Assembly: GCF_014699035.1 (NCBI RefSeq)
Contig: NZ_JACXAA010000011.1
Coordinates: 186,001 to 250,000 of the forward strand
Direction of reading: 5' to 3'
DNA length: 64,000 bases
From: Spirosoma validum
GTDB lineage: Bacteria; Bacteroidota; Bacteroidia; Cytophagales; Spirosomataceae
In this document: positions 35,543 to 44,083 of the stretch, piece after piece
Numbering within the stretch: position 1 is the stretch's first letter
How the letters are laid out: each line of letters starts with the position of its first letter
Made by a program: the position numbers and the translations under genes
Notes under the pieces: model-generated
What the model was told of the DNA's origin: nothing
Seen by the model: the letters and a program-made list of their open reading frames with translations, nothing else
Databases searched by the model: none

Positions 35543-35614
35543 AATGATGAGTGATGAACGATGAATGACAATTAGTTTACCCTAGTCATCATTCATCGTT
35601 CATCACTCATCATT
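35543..35614. repeat. 26-bp perfect inverted repeat between recQ and purD
   Basis: Arms 35543-35568 and 35589-35614 are exactly complementary with a 20-base spacer. They are built from near-repeats of ATGATGA/GTGATGA/ATGAATGA. It reaches the recQ stop and ends 12 bases upstream of the purD start, fitting a recQ terminator. Confidence 0.88.
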
Positions 35615-37824
35615 TAATTAGCTACTTCTGATAAGAACTTAATGCGCATCAATCGCAAATCTTGTTCGGTAAAGTCATCGCCACCAAACTCGCGCATCGC
35701 TACAGCAATATTATCGCTTTCGGCTCGCATGAAGTAGTCATATATTTCGTCCTGGCGATCCTCGTCCATTACCTGATTGATGTAGTAATCGAGATTGAGT
35801 CGCGTACCAGAATAACAGATGTGTTCAATCTCTTCCATCAGATCTTCCATCGACAACGATTTCGATTCGGCAATCTCATCTAAATCGACTTTACGGTCAA
35901 TCTGCTGAATGATAAAGATTTTAACTTTTGATTTATTAACGGTCGATTTAATAACAACATCCTTCGCCGTTTCTATCTCGTTATCTTCGACGTATTTGGT
36001 AATAAGATCAATGAATGGCCGTCCAAATTTTTGCACCTTGCCCATTCCGACGCCGTTAATCTGTGCCATTTCTTCCCGCGTGGTTGGGTAAGTCGTGGCC
36101 ATTTCTTCCATAGATGTCTCCTGGAAGATAACGTACGGGGGGAGGTTCTTTTCTTTGGCAATCTTCTTTCTCAGGGCTTTCAGCAGCCCAAGCAATTCTT
36201 CATCATAGGCAACTCCACCTGCTGATGGTACTGAATCCTTGTCATCTTCTTCTTTTGTATCTGTAGCCAGCTGTTCGTAATCATGATCTTTCGAGAGCGA
36301 GATAGGATATGGATCTTCGATATAATTCATGCCCCTCTGCGTCAGCTTGAGAATACCGTAATTATCAACGTCTTTTTCAAGATAACCGTAGAGCGTAATC
36401 TGTTTTATTAACGAACACCAATAATTGCAATCTTCATTGAATTCTCGTCCTTTTCCATAGACAGCCAGCCTGTCGTGTTCATAGCTGGTTACGTATTGAT
36501 TATTCGTTGCCGTCAGTACGTCGGCCAAGTGTGCTACGTCGAAACGCTGGTCCGTTTGCAACACAGTCTGTAGCGCCAAGACCACTTCGTGCTGCACTTT
36601 GAATTTCTCCGTCGATTTTATGCAGTTATCGCAGAATCCACAATCTTTATCCAGGAATTCGCCGAAATAACCTAACAACTGCCGACGGCGGCAAACACCC
36701 AAATTGGCGTACGATACCATTTCGGACAGCAGATGCTTAGCGTTATCTCGCTCGGTAACGGGCTTATCTTTATTAAACTTTTCAAGCTTAACAATATCGT
36801 CGTAGCTGTAGAACATGACGCAATTGCCCTCTAATCCATCACGACCAGCCCGACCAGTCTCCTGATAATATCCTTCAAGTGATTTAGGCGCGTCATAGTG
36901 AATCACAAACCGAACATCTGGCTTGTCGATGCCCATACCAAAGGCAATTGTAGCGCATATAACGTCTGCATCTTCATTTAAGAAGGCATCCTGGTTAGCC
37001 ATCCGGGTCTGTGGATCTAAACCGGCATGGTAGGGCAGCGCTTTTACGTCATTAACACTAAGTAACTCGGCAATTTCTTCTACAGTCTTACGGCTTAAAC
37101 AATAGACAATTCCCGATTTGCCTTTATTCTGCTTTATGTATTTGATCAGCTGTTTCTTGGCATCTACTTTAGGCTTTATCTCGTAGTATAGATTCTTGCG
37201 ATTGAACGACGTCTTATACAGATTGGCATCCTCCATTTGCAGGTTTTTCTGAATATCCTGCTGTACTTTGGGCGTGGCGGTAGCCGTAAGAGCAATAACC
37301 GGCAGGTTACCAATGTTATCGACAATACCCCGTATTTTTCGGTACTCCGGTCGGAAGTCATGTCCCCATTCCGAGATACAGTGAGCTTCGTCAATAGCAA
37401 CAAATGAAATATTGGCTTTCTTTAAAAAATCCAAATTTTCTTCCTTGGTCAATGACTCAGGAGCAATATAAAGAAGCTTAAGCGATCCATTTAACGTATC
37501 CTTTTTAACCTTGGTCATTTCAGCTTTGGAAAGCGTCGAGTTCAAAAACTGAGCGTTAATCCCAAAAGCATTTAGCTGATCAACCTGATTTTTCATCAGG
37601 GCAATCAGCGGAGAAATGACTACAGCAGTGCCTTCACTGACAATGGCAGGCAGTTGATAACACAATGATTTACCAGCACCGGTCGGCATGATAACAAATG
37701 TGTTACGCCCTGCCAGGATACTATATATAATGGCTTCTTGTTCGCCCCGGAATTGCCCGTATCCAAAAATTTCTTTTAGTCGCCCTTTGAGGGTAGCATG
37801 GACTGACTGATCAACCTGCATCAT
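35614..37824 (-). CDS. recQ: ATP-dependent DNA helicase RecQ
   Basis: 736 residues. The helicase core (about 15-345) has VIMPTGAGKSLCYQLPA (motif I), AIDEAHCISEWGHDFR (motif II), ALTATATP and the motif VI region QETGRAGRDG. The RQC zinc domain follows with CRRRQLLGYFGE and CGFCDNC, then an HRDC domain (about 525-605). An extra C-terminal helix-turn-helix segment (about 620-720) is common in Bacteroidota RecQ. It unwinds branched DNA in repair and recombination. A double Met (MM) gives two adjacent starts. Confidence 0.95.
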   Translation of the reverse strand: MMQVDQSVHATLKGRLKEIFGYGQFRGEQEAIIYSILAGRNTFVIMPTGAGKSLCYQLPAIVSEGTAVVISPLIALMKNQVDQLNAFGINAQFLNSTLSKAEMTKVKKDTLNGSLKLLYIAPESLTKEENLDFLKKANISFVAIDEAHCISEWGHDFRPEYRKIRGIVDNIGNLPVIALTATATPKVQQDIQKNLQMEDANLYKTSFNRKNLYYEIKPKVDAKKQLIKYIKQNKGKSGIVYCLSRKTVEEIAELLSVNDVKALPYHAGLDPQTRMANQDAFLNEDADVICATIAFGMGIDKPDVRFVIHYDAPKSLEGYYQETGRAGRDGLEGNCVMFYSYDDIVKLEKFNKDKPVTERDNAKHLLSEMVSYANLGVCRRRQLLGYFGEFLDKDCGFCDNCIKSTEKFKVQHEVVLALQTVLQTDQRFDVAHLADVLTATNNQYVTSYEHDRLAVYGKGREFNEDCNYWCSLIKQITLYGYLEKDVDNYGILKLTQRGMNYIEDPYPISLSKDHDYEQLATDTKEEDDKDSVPSAGGVAYDEELLGLLKALRKKIAKEKNLPPYVIFQETSMEEMATTYPTTREEMAQINGVGMGKVQKFGRPFIDLITKYVEDNEIETAKDVVIKSTVNKSKVKIFIIQQIDRKVDLDEIAESKSLSMEDLMEEIEHICYSGTRLNLDYYINQVMDEDRQDEIYDYFMRAESDNIAVAMREFGGDDFTEQDLRLMRIKFLSEVAN

Positions 37825-37867
37825 TCTACAAATCGTACAAAAGTTACTTTACTCTATTTGCTTGCCC

Positions 37868-37875
37868 TATCTTTG
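37868..37875 (+). promoter_or_regulatory. candidate -7 element TATCTTTG for kdsD
   Basis: Exact TAnnTTTG match 55 bases before the kdsD start, in the short spacer between the divergent recQ and kdsD genes. No convincing -33 box at the right distance. Confidence 0.5.
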
Positions 37876-37930
37876 TATATAAAGTTAGCGAATATACACA
37901 GCAAACCATTCCTGATTATCATAACTGACA

Positions 37931-38899
37931 TTGAAAGTAATAAAAAATCCTCAGACCATTGGCCGCTCGGTGCTACTGGCCGAAGCCAACGCAATCCGTA
38001 ACGCGATTGATTTACTAGACGAACAATTCGATGCCACAGTCGAATTGTTGCTTACTACCTCGGGTCGCTTAGTAGTGACGGGTGTGGGCAAAAGTGCGCT
38101 TATCGGGCAAAAAATTGTAGCCACCATGAACTCGACCGGTACGCCCGCTTTGTTTATGCATGCTGCCGACGCTATTCATGGGGATTTGGGGATGATTCAG
38201 GAAAATGACGTAGTACTAATCATTTCCAAAAGCGGCAATACCGCTGAAATCAAGGTCTTACTGCCGCTGCTAAAGCGAACTAGAGTTCGATTAGTAGCCC
38301 TCGTTAGTACACGTGACTCTTATTTGGCCCAACATGCCGATTATGTACTTCATGCTTACGCTGAACACGAAGCAGATCCGCTAAACCTAGCTCCTACAAC
38401 AAGCACGACTGTAGCATTGGCGCTGGGAGATGCATTAGCAGTTAGTTTACTAGAACTTCGTGGATTTACCCGGCAAGACTTTGCCCGCTATCATCCTGGC
38501 GGAACACTTGGCAAAAAACTATACCTGAAAGTAGCGGATATTTTTCCACATAATCAGTGCCCCAAGGTATTACCTGATACGCCAGTAAGAGATGTTATCT
38601 TCACAATTTCGGCTAATCGACTGGGAGCAACTGCCGTAGTCGATGAGGCCGGTTTGCTAAAGGGTATCGTAACCGATGGCGATATCCGGCGCATGGCCTA
38701 TGAGCATGATTCATTCTGGAAGCTCTGTGCTGAAGACGTAATGACGCCCACCCCTGTTTGTGTGACTCCTGATGAGTATGCCGTGGCAGCGCTACAAGTG
38801 ATGCAGGAGCGAAATATTACGCAGTTAATCGTAGCCGAAGCCGATCGGGTACAAGGCTTTATTCATCTGCATGACTTACTAAGGGAAGGCTTGGTATAA
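37931..38899 (+). CDS. kdsD: arabinose-5-phosphate isomerase (KpsF/GutQ family)
   Basis: 322 residues. A SIS sugar-isomerase domain (about 30-180) contains VVTGVGKSALIGQKI, MHAADAIHGDLGM and ISKSGNTAEI. Two CBS domains follow (about 205-320). It converts ribulose-5-phosphate to arabinose-5-phosphate, the first step to Kdo for LPS. The start is TTG 37931; an in-frame stop lies at 37922 and the next ATG is well inside the SIS domain, so a non-ATG start is required. Confidence 0.93.
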   Translation: MKVIKNPQTIGRSVLLAEANAIRNAIDLLDEQFDATVELLLTTSGRLVVTGVGKSALIGQKIVATMNSTGTPALFMHAADAIHGDLGMIQENDVVLIISKSGNTAEIKVLLPLLKRTRVRLVALVSTRDSYLAQHADYVLHAYAEHEADPLNLAPTTSTTVALALGDALAVSLLELRGFTRQDFARYHPGGTLGKKLYLKVADIFPHNQCPKVLPDTPVRDVIFTISANRLGATAVVDEAGLLKGIVTDGDIRRMAYEHDSFWKLCAEDVMTPTPVCVTPDEYAVAALQVMQERNITQLIVAEADRVQGFIHLHDLLREGLV

Positions 38900-39267
38900 T
38901 ACAGGCCTTTTGCATAACATATAACTTACATAGTGAAGCTTTACGGCCTGTCCACCTAGCTGGTTGTATCAAGTTAGTATCCGCCCGTAACGCGTTACAG
39001 GATATCGTTATTTCTGTTCAAGCATTTTGGGGAAACGTTAAACAAAATCCACACTTTGTATTCCACATAATGGGGGAAATATTCCACACCCCGATATCTC
39101 TGGCACAACGTATAGATACGAGCGAACAAATTATCTATGCCCTAAACGCCTGTAATTAACCATTTTAGAGGCATGATTCGCATTATTGCCACATTTCTAA
39201 GCGGACTGGTCATCTTTTTGTACAAATCAATGCAGAATCAGGTTTAACAGCAAAACGTATAACAGCC
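38900..39267 (+). other. intergenic region upstream of the ECF sigma gene
   Basis: This 368-base gap holds a candidate 24-codon gene (39173-39247, listed separately). Otherwise I see only AT-rich sequence with no exact TAnnTTTG box placed for the sigma gene, no long repeat and no RNA gene. Confidence 0.45.
39173..39247 (+). CDS. candidate 24-residue hydrophobic peptide
   Basis: ATG 39173 to TAA 39247 encodes MIRIIATFLSGLVIFLYK plus six polar residues, a likely single membrane helix. It ends 20 bases before the ECF sigma start, on the same strand. Short hydrophobic frames also arise by chance, so support is only its position and composition. Confidence 0.3.
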   Translation: MIRIIATFLSGLVIFLYKSMQNQV

Positions 39268-39783
39268 ATGACCGCTCTCGAATTTACTAACCATATCGGC
39301 AAAGTGTCCAAATCGTTACGCCCTTTCGCACTTCGTCTGACGAAAGATGTTGAAGACGCGAATGACCTCCTACAGGACACGTTGCTAAAGGCGTTTACCA
39401 ATCGTGACAAGTACACTGATGGAACAAACCTCAAAGCTTGGTTATATACGATCATGAAGAATACGTTCATCACCAATTATCAGCGGATGGTACGTAAGAA
39501 CACATTCATCGACACGACTGATAATCTTCATTATATTAACTCCATAGAAAGCAGCACGGATAATCTGGCTTATTCGTCGTTTGCTCAGGATGATATCAAC
39601 CGGGCAGTCAACGGTCTGGATGATACATACAAGACGCCATTCATGATGCACTTCCGTGGTTTCAAGTATCACGAGATTGCTGCAAAACTAAATATCCCTA
39701 TAGGAACGGTTAAGAATCGCATCCATATTGCCCGGAAAGAATTGAAAGACCAACTAAAGGTTTACGCATATTTCAACGCCTGA
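39268..39783 (+). CDS. ECF-type RNA polymerase sigma factor
   Basis: 171 residues. Region 2 (about 15-75: FALRLTKDVEDANDLLQDTLL, WLYTIMKNTFI) and region 4 (about 115-165: YHEIAAKLNIPIGTVKNRI) are clear; there is no region 3, as in ECF factors. No anti-sigma gene follows, unless the small hydrophobic peptide just upstream plays that part. The carotenoid genes crtI and crtB lie downstream, and ECF factors control carotenoid synthesis in other bacteria, so regulation of those genes is a reasonable inference. Terminator element copy B separates the two. Confidence 0.9.
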   Translation: MTALEFTNHIGKVSKSLRPFALRLTKDVEDANDLLQDTLLKAFTNRDKYTDGTNLKAWLYTIMKNTFITNYQRMVRKNTFIDTTDNLHYINSIESSTDNLAYSSFAQDDINRAVNGLDDTYKTPFMMHFRGFKYHEIAAKLNIPIGTVKNRIHIARKELKDQLKVYAYFNA

Positions 39784-39841
39784 AAAAATTTTTCTGATTC
39801 GGACGAGACTTTATCATCAACCTTCCGTCTAACAAATATTG

Positions 39842-39911
39842 ATTGAGTAGTTTTTGGTTAAAAAAGAGGAAGGTTCGAAAAGTTGGGTAGATTTCTGCCC
39901 AACTTTTTTTG
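39842..39911 (+). terminator. repeat-type terminator element, copy B
   Basis: ATTGAGTAG, a GGTTAAAAAAGAGGAAGG segment and the stem AAAAGTTGGG / CCCAACTTTT (39878-39887 and 39898-39907) followed by a T-run. The whole element matches copy A (5279-5344, minus strand) with only a few base changes. It starts 59 bases after the sigma factor stop. Confidence 0.82.
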
Positions 39912-39984
39912 TTTTATATATCTATTAGTCAGTTATTTAACTACCGACCAGGTCACTCAACCGAATCGATTAAACTTATTTACA

Positions 39985-40014
39985 TAGTTAGCTATAGTTA
40001 GCTATAGTCAGCAA
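39985..40014 (+). repeat. three tandem 10-bp repeats upstream of crtI
   Basis: TAGTTAGCTA occurs exactly at 39985-39994 and 39995-40004, followed by a variant TAGTCAGCAA at 40005-40014. A 10-bp period places equivalent bases on one face of DNA, so these may be regulator binding sites for the carotenoid genes. Confidence 0.65.
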
Positions 40015-40096
40015 TAGTGCGGAAAATTAAGTCTATTCACCTGGCATATTTAACTCCACTGAGCTTTTCTAATGCAACAAGCTCAAATTTATCAAG

Positions 40097-40104
40097 TACG
40101 TTTG
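40097..40104 (+). promoter_or_regulatory. candidate -7 element TACGTTTG for crtI
   Basis: Exact TAnnTTTG match 55 bases before the crtI start and about 80 bases after the 10-bp repeats. No good -33 box is seen, as might be expected if an activator or the ECF factor is used. Confidence 0.45.
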
Positions 40105-40159
40105 AGAAACAAATTCCTTCATCAGGTACTTACCATTTACATAATTAATCGTATTACTA

Positions 40160-41632
40160 ATGCCCCAACGCGTAGTTGTTATCGGGGCTGGTTTTGCTGG
40201 CTTAGCTGCAGCAACCAGTCTTGCCAACAAAGGATATGACGTAACGATCCTCGAAAAAAATAACATGGCCGGAGGCAGGGCACGGGTCTTTCAGGAAAAA
40301 GGGTTTACGTTCGATATGGGCCCTAGCTGGTACTGGATGCCCGATGTATTTGACACATACTTTGCCCGATTTGGGAGAAAGACGTCTGATTATTATAACC
40401 TTGTCCGACTCGACCCTTCTTACAGTGTCATTTTTGGTCCAGACGAAGCCGTCGATCTGCCAGCCGGCGTTAGTAACTTGGAAATTCTTTTCGAAAAAGT
40501 TGAACCTGGGAGCGGGGTTAAGCTCCGGGAGTTTCTAAAGCAAGCCTCCTATAAGTACGAGGTTGGGATGAATAAGTTTGTCTGGAAACCCAGCCGATCA
40601 ATTACAGAATTTCTTAGTCTAAAATTGCTTTACGACGTAACGCGCTTAGATGTTTTCCAGTCATTTGCGACACATGCCCGTAAATTTTTCAAAAATCCGC
40701 GTCTGCTCGAAATCATTGAGTTTCCTGTACTTTTTTTGGGAGCAACACCGGAAAATACCCCTGCCATGTATAGCCTGATGAATTATGCTGAAATGGCATT
40801 GGGCACTTGGTATCCAATGGGCGGGATGCATGAGATCGTGAAAGCGATGGTCAGCCTAGCAGAAGAAAAAGGCGTTAAAATTTTATTGAATCAGACTGTC
40901 CAGAAAATTGACATCCTAAAAGATAAAGTACAACGAGTTATAACAAGCGACGGTATTTACGAAACGGACGTAGTAGTGGCTGGGGCTGATTACAACCACG
41001 TCGAAACGAATCTTGTAGACGATTCTTATCGTAATTATAGCGACGATTACTGGAACACACGCGTAATGGCGCCTTCATCGCTGCTGTTTTACCTTGGTAT
41101 TTCCAAGCGAGTGCCGCGCCTTCGCCATCATAACCTATTTTTTGATGAAGATTTTAAGCAGCATGCTCAGGAGATTTATGAAACCCCTCGCTGGCCAACC
41201 AGGCCCTTATTTTACGCATCAGCTCCTTCCAAAACCGATCCTAACGTGGCTCCTGAAGGCTGTGAGAATCTATTTCTGCTGATTCCCGTTGCGCCCGACC
41301 TCACTGATGATGAAGCGACCCGTAACCATTATTTCGAGCTGCTTATGGATCGGCTCGAAGCGTATGTTGGCGAAGATATCCGTAACTACATAATTTTCAA
41401 ACGTAGTTACGCACATAGTGACTTCAAACGTGATTATAACGCCTTCCGGGGGAACGCTTATGGATTAGCTAACACGCTTAGACAGACAGCCTTGCTGAAA
41501 CCGTCGTTGAAGAACAAAAGGGTAAACAACTTGTTCTACACGGGTCAGCTCACCGTTCCAGGACCAGGAGTTCCGCCTTCGCTTATTTCAGGTCTGGTGG
41601 TCGCAGACGAAGTTGCGAAAGAATTTTTCTAA
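40160..41632 (+). CDS. crtI: phytoene desaturase family protein
   Basis: 490 residues. The FAD-binding Rossmann motif VVVIGAGFAGLAAATSL (5-21), NNMAGGRARVF and FTFDMGPSWYWMP, plus the C-terminal family segment GQLTVPGPGVPPSLISGLV, identify a CrtI-type carotenoid desaturase. It introduces double bonds into phytoene or a related C40 precursor at the membrane. crtB follows after 31 bases. The end product (lycopene, neurosporene, or a later step) cannot be told from one gene, and no cyclase or ketolase gene is in the window. Confidence 0.93.
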   Translation: MPQRVVVIGAGFAGLAAATSLANKGYDVTILEKNNMAGGRARVFQEKGFTFDMGPSWYWMPDVFDTYFARFGRKTSDYYNLVRLDPSYSVIFGPDEAVDLPAGVSNLEILFEKVEPGSGVKLREFLKQASYKYEVGMNKFVWKPSRSITEFLSLKLLYDVTRLDVFQSFATHARKFFKNPRLLEIIEFPVLFLGATPENTPAMYSLMNYAEMALGTWYPMGGMHEIVKAMVSLAEEKGVKILLNQTVQKIDILKDKVQRVITSDGIYETDVVVAGADYNHVETNLVDDSYRNYSDDYWNTRVMAPSSLLFYLGISKRVPRLRHHNLFFDEDFKQHAQEIYETPRWPTRPLFYASAPSKTDPNVAPEGCENLFLLIPVAPDLTDDEATRNHYFELLMDRLEAYVGEDIRNYIIFKRSYAHSDFKRDYNAFRGNAYGLANTLRQTALLKPSLKNKRVNNLFYTGQLTVPGPGVPPSLISGLVVADEVAKEFF

Positions 41633-41663
41633 TTTGCCGTTTAACCTACCCTCTTTGTCCGAT

Positions 41664-42500
41664 ATGATGGCTTTGTTTGATAAAACCGCACTGGAATGTA
41701 GTAAGTTAATTACTGAGCGTTACAGTACGTCGTTTACATTAGGCATCAAAACGCTTGATCGTAAATTCCATCTTCCTATTTATGCCATTTACGGATTTGT
41801 CCGGTACGCCGATGAAATTGTGGACACCTTCCATGAATTTGACAAAAAAACGCTGTTAGAACGATTCAAGCACGATACGTATCAGGCCATCGAAGAGGGG
41901 ATCAGTCTAAATCCCGTATTACAATCTTTTCAAATCGTAGTCCGTCAGTATAAGATTGAACACGACCTGATTGATGCATTCCTGAAAAGTATGGAGATGG
42001 ACTTGTACTATCAGGAATACGATACCAATAATTATAATGACTATATATACGGTTCCGCTGAAGTAGTTGGGCTGATGTGTCTGCGAGTATTCTGTGAAGG
42101 CAATTGCGATGAATTTGACCGCCTGCGCGAACCAGCCCGAAAGCTAGGATCTGCCTTCCAGAAGGTAAACTTTCTGCGTGACCTGAAAAGTGATTACGTC
42201 GAACGGGGACGTACTTATTTTCCTGGCGTTGATCTCAATAATTTTAATCGAGACGCGAAACAACATATTGAGAGTGATATTCAGAGCGATTTTGATGAAG
42301 CTTATCTCGGTATTATAAAGCTACCGCGCGGAGCCCGAATGGGCGTTTATCTGGCGTACATATATTATCAGACGCTGTTCAATAAAATTAAACGCCTACC
42401 AGCTTCTCGTATTCAGAATGAGCGTGTTCGAGTCCCTAATCCGCAGAAAATTGCTCTGCTAGCCCAGACGTATGTGAAGTACCAGTTGAATTATATTTAA
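41664..42500 (+). CDS. crtB: phytoene/squalene synthase family protein
   Basis: 278 residues from ATG 41664 (a second ATG follows directly). A TTG start at 41613 inside crtI is open but would add a non-conserved stretch. The two Asp-rich motifs are YADEIVDTFHEFD (first) and LRDLKSDYVERGRTYFPG (second), which bind the diphosphates of two geranylgeranyl diphosphates. It makes phytoene for CrtI. The gene lies 31 bases after crtI and forms an operon with it. Confidence 0.93.
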   Translation: MMALFDKTALECSKLITERYSTSFTLGIKTLDRKFHLPIYAIYGFVRYADEIVDTFHEFDKKTLLERFKHDTYQAIEEGISLNPVLQSFQIVVRQYKIEHDLIDAFLKSMEMDLYYQEYDTNNYNDYIYGSAEVVGLMCLRVFCEGNCDEFDRLREPARKLGSAFQKVNFLRDLKSDYVERGRTYFPGVDLNNFNRDAKQHIESDIQSDFDEAYLGIIKLPRGARMGVYLAYIYYQTLFNKIKRLPASRIQNERVRVPNPQKIALLAQTYVKYQLNYI

Positions 42501-42564
42501 CTGAGATTCCAACAGCAGCTTAAGTTGTAAGTTATCAAACGCTTAGCCCTCCGTGGCTTTTCGC

Positions 42565-42572
42565 TATCTTTG
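42565..42572 (+). promoter_or_regulatory. candidate -7 element TATCTTTG for gatB
   Basis: Exact TAnnTTTG match 24 bases before ATG 42597. Its presence argues against a start at the overlapping in-frame TTG 42570. Confidence 0.55.
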
Positions 42573-42596
42573 CGGTCAAATCACTTGATTCAGGAT

Positions 42597-44078
42597 ATGG
42601 TAGCTGAAGCGACCCTTTCGCCGGACGTGTTAGCGCGTTATGAAGCCGTTATTGGGCTGGAAGTCCACTGTCAGTTGCTTACACATAGCAAAATATTTGC
42701 CGCCGATGCAAATGCGTTCGGCGCTGAGCCAAATACAAATATTAGTGTCATTACGTTAGGTCATCCCGGTACGCTCCCTAAACTGAATCGAAAAGCGGTT
42801 GAATACGCTATTCGAATGGGGTTGGCCTGTGGCAGTGAAATTACCCGCCATAACGTTTTTGCCCGTAAAAATTATTTCTACCCTGATCTCCCTAAAGGGT
42901 ATCAATTATCACAGGATAAGGGACCAATTTGCGTAGGGGGTGGCATTTTAGTCAAGGTAAAAGATCTGCAAACGCATCAGTCATACCAGACAACGATTCA
43001 GCTTCATCATATCCATCTCGAAGAAGATGCCGGAAAATCCATTCACGATGGGGATGATTGGGCTACTCAACTCGATTACAACCGGGCCGGTACACCCCTT
43101 ATCGAGATGGTAACCGAACCCTGCATTCGCACTGCCGACGAAGCAGGCCAGTATCTGACTGAAGTTCGGCGATTGGTCCGTTACCTGGATATATGCGACG
43201 GTAATATGGAAGAGGGGTCGTTACGTTGCGACGTAAACGTATCGATTCGTCCCAAAGGCGCTACGCACTTAGGGACTAAAGTTGAGGTGAAAAACCTGAA
43301 CTCAATTCGAAACGTAATGCGAGCGGTGGATAGTGAATTCCGGCGGCAGGTCGACGTAACGGAATCAGGGGGGCGCATTACGCAGGAAACGCGTACATTC
43401 GATGCCAACACTGGGCTCAGCTATGCTATGCGGGAGAAAGAGACCATGAACGATTACCGCTATTTTCCTGATCCGGATTTAACGCCCGTAGTTATTTCGG
43501 ACGAATGGTTAGCCGATGTCCAAGCTCACATGCCTATGCTTCCGGCAGCTCTTTATCAGAAGTTTACTGATCACTACGGTCTGCCTGAATATGATGCGGC
43601 TCTATTAACCGATTCGAAAGAGTTAGCCGATTATTTTGAATCGGTGTGTTCCCATACGACCAACTATAAGGCTGTATCAAACTGGATTATGGGCCCGATA
43701 AAGGGGCACTTGAACGAAAAAACGTTACGTGAGCGTCATTTCCCGGTATCTGCTGAGCGTTTAGCGGCACTCATTACGTTGATTGATAACGGCACGGTGA
43801 GCCAAACGGCTGCTCAGCAAGTGTTTAGCTTACTGGTTGAACATCCCAACGTATCGCCCACTGAGTTGGCTCAGACATATGGTTTAGTTCAGAATCGCAA
43901 TACGGACGCGCTGCAAGCGTTGGTAGAAGAAGTACTGGCAGACTGGCCCGATAAAGTAGAGCAATACCGAAAAGGGAAGAAGAATCTTCTGGGCCTATTT
44001 GTCGGCGAAGTCATGAAAAAATCGAAAGGCTCGGCCGATCCAAAATTGGTGAATGCGTTGTTAGCGAAGATGTTATAA
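42597..44078 (+). CDS. gatB: Asp-tRNA(Asn)/Glu-tRNA(Gln) amidotransferase subunit B
   Basis: 493 residues from ATG 42597. The N-terminus YEAVIGLEVHCQLLT and downstream VITLGHPGTLPKLN, KNYFYPDLPKGYQLSQ, HLEEDAGKS, GTPLIEMVTEP and EVKNLNSIRN identify GatB. The C-terminal YqeY-like domain ends with LGLFVGEVMKKSKG. GatB activates mischarged Glu-tRNA(Gln) or Asp-tRNA(Asn) within the GatCAB complex; gatA and gatC are not here. The chosen start lies past the promoter element. The thioredoxin-like gene follows after 5 bases. Confidence 0.95.
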   Translation: MVAEATLSPDVLARYEAVIGLEVHCQLLTHSKIFAADANAFGAEPNTNISVITLGHPGTLPKLNRKAVEYAIRMGLACGSEITRHNVFARKNYFYPDLPKGYQLSQDKGPICVGGGILVKVKDLQTHQSYQTTIQLHHIHLEEDAGKSIHDGDDWATQLDYNRAGTPLIEMVTEPCIRTADEAGQYLTEVRRLVRYLDICDGNMEEGSLRCDVNVSIRPKGATHLGTKVEVKNLNSIRNVMRAVDSEFRRQVDVTESGGRITQETRTFDANTGLSYAMREKETMNDYRYFPDPDLTPVVISDEWLADVQAHMPMLPAALYQKFTDHYGLPEYDAALLTDSKELADYFESVCSHTTNYKAVSNWIMGPIKGHLNEKTLRERHFPVSAERLAALITLIDNGTVSQTAAQQVFSLLVEHPNVSPTELAQTYGLVQNRNTDALQALVEEVLADWPDKVEQYRKGKKNLLGLFVGEVMKKSKGSADPKLVNALLAKML

Positions 44079-44083
44079 TTCCT

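Larger units (their letters stand above)
39784..40159 (+). other. intergenic region between ECF sigma and crtI
   Basis: The 376 bases contain terminator element copy B, a triplicated 10-bp repeat and a TAnnTTTG element, all listed separately. No gene is seen. Confidence 0.7.

Noticed and set aside
39985..40014. Tandem 10-bp repeats as a CRISPR or origin iteron array
   Set aside because: Only three short units without spacers, no cas, rep or dnaA gene and no DnaA boxes nearby; promoter-region sites are a better fit.
42570..42596. TTG 42570 as an earlier gatB start
   Set aside because: It overlaps the promoter element TATCTTTG; ATG 42597 gives the normal GatB N-terminus.
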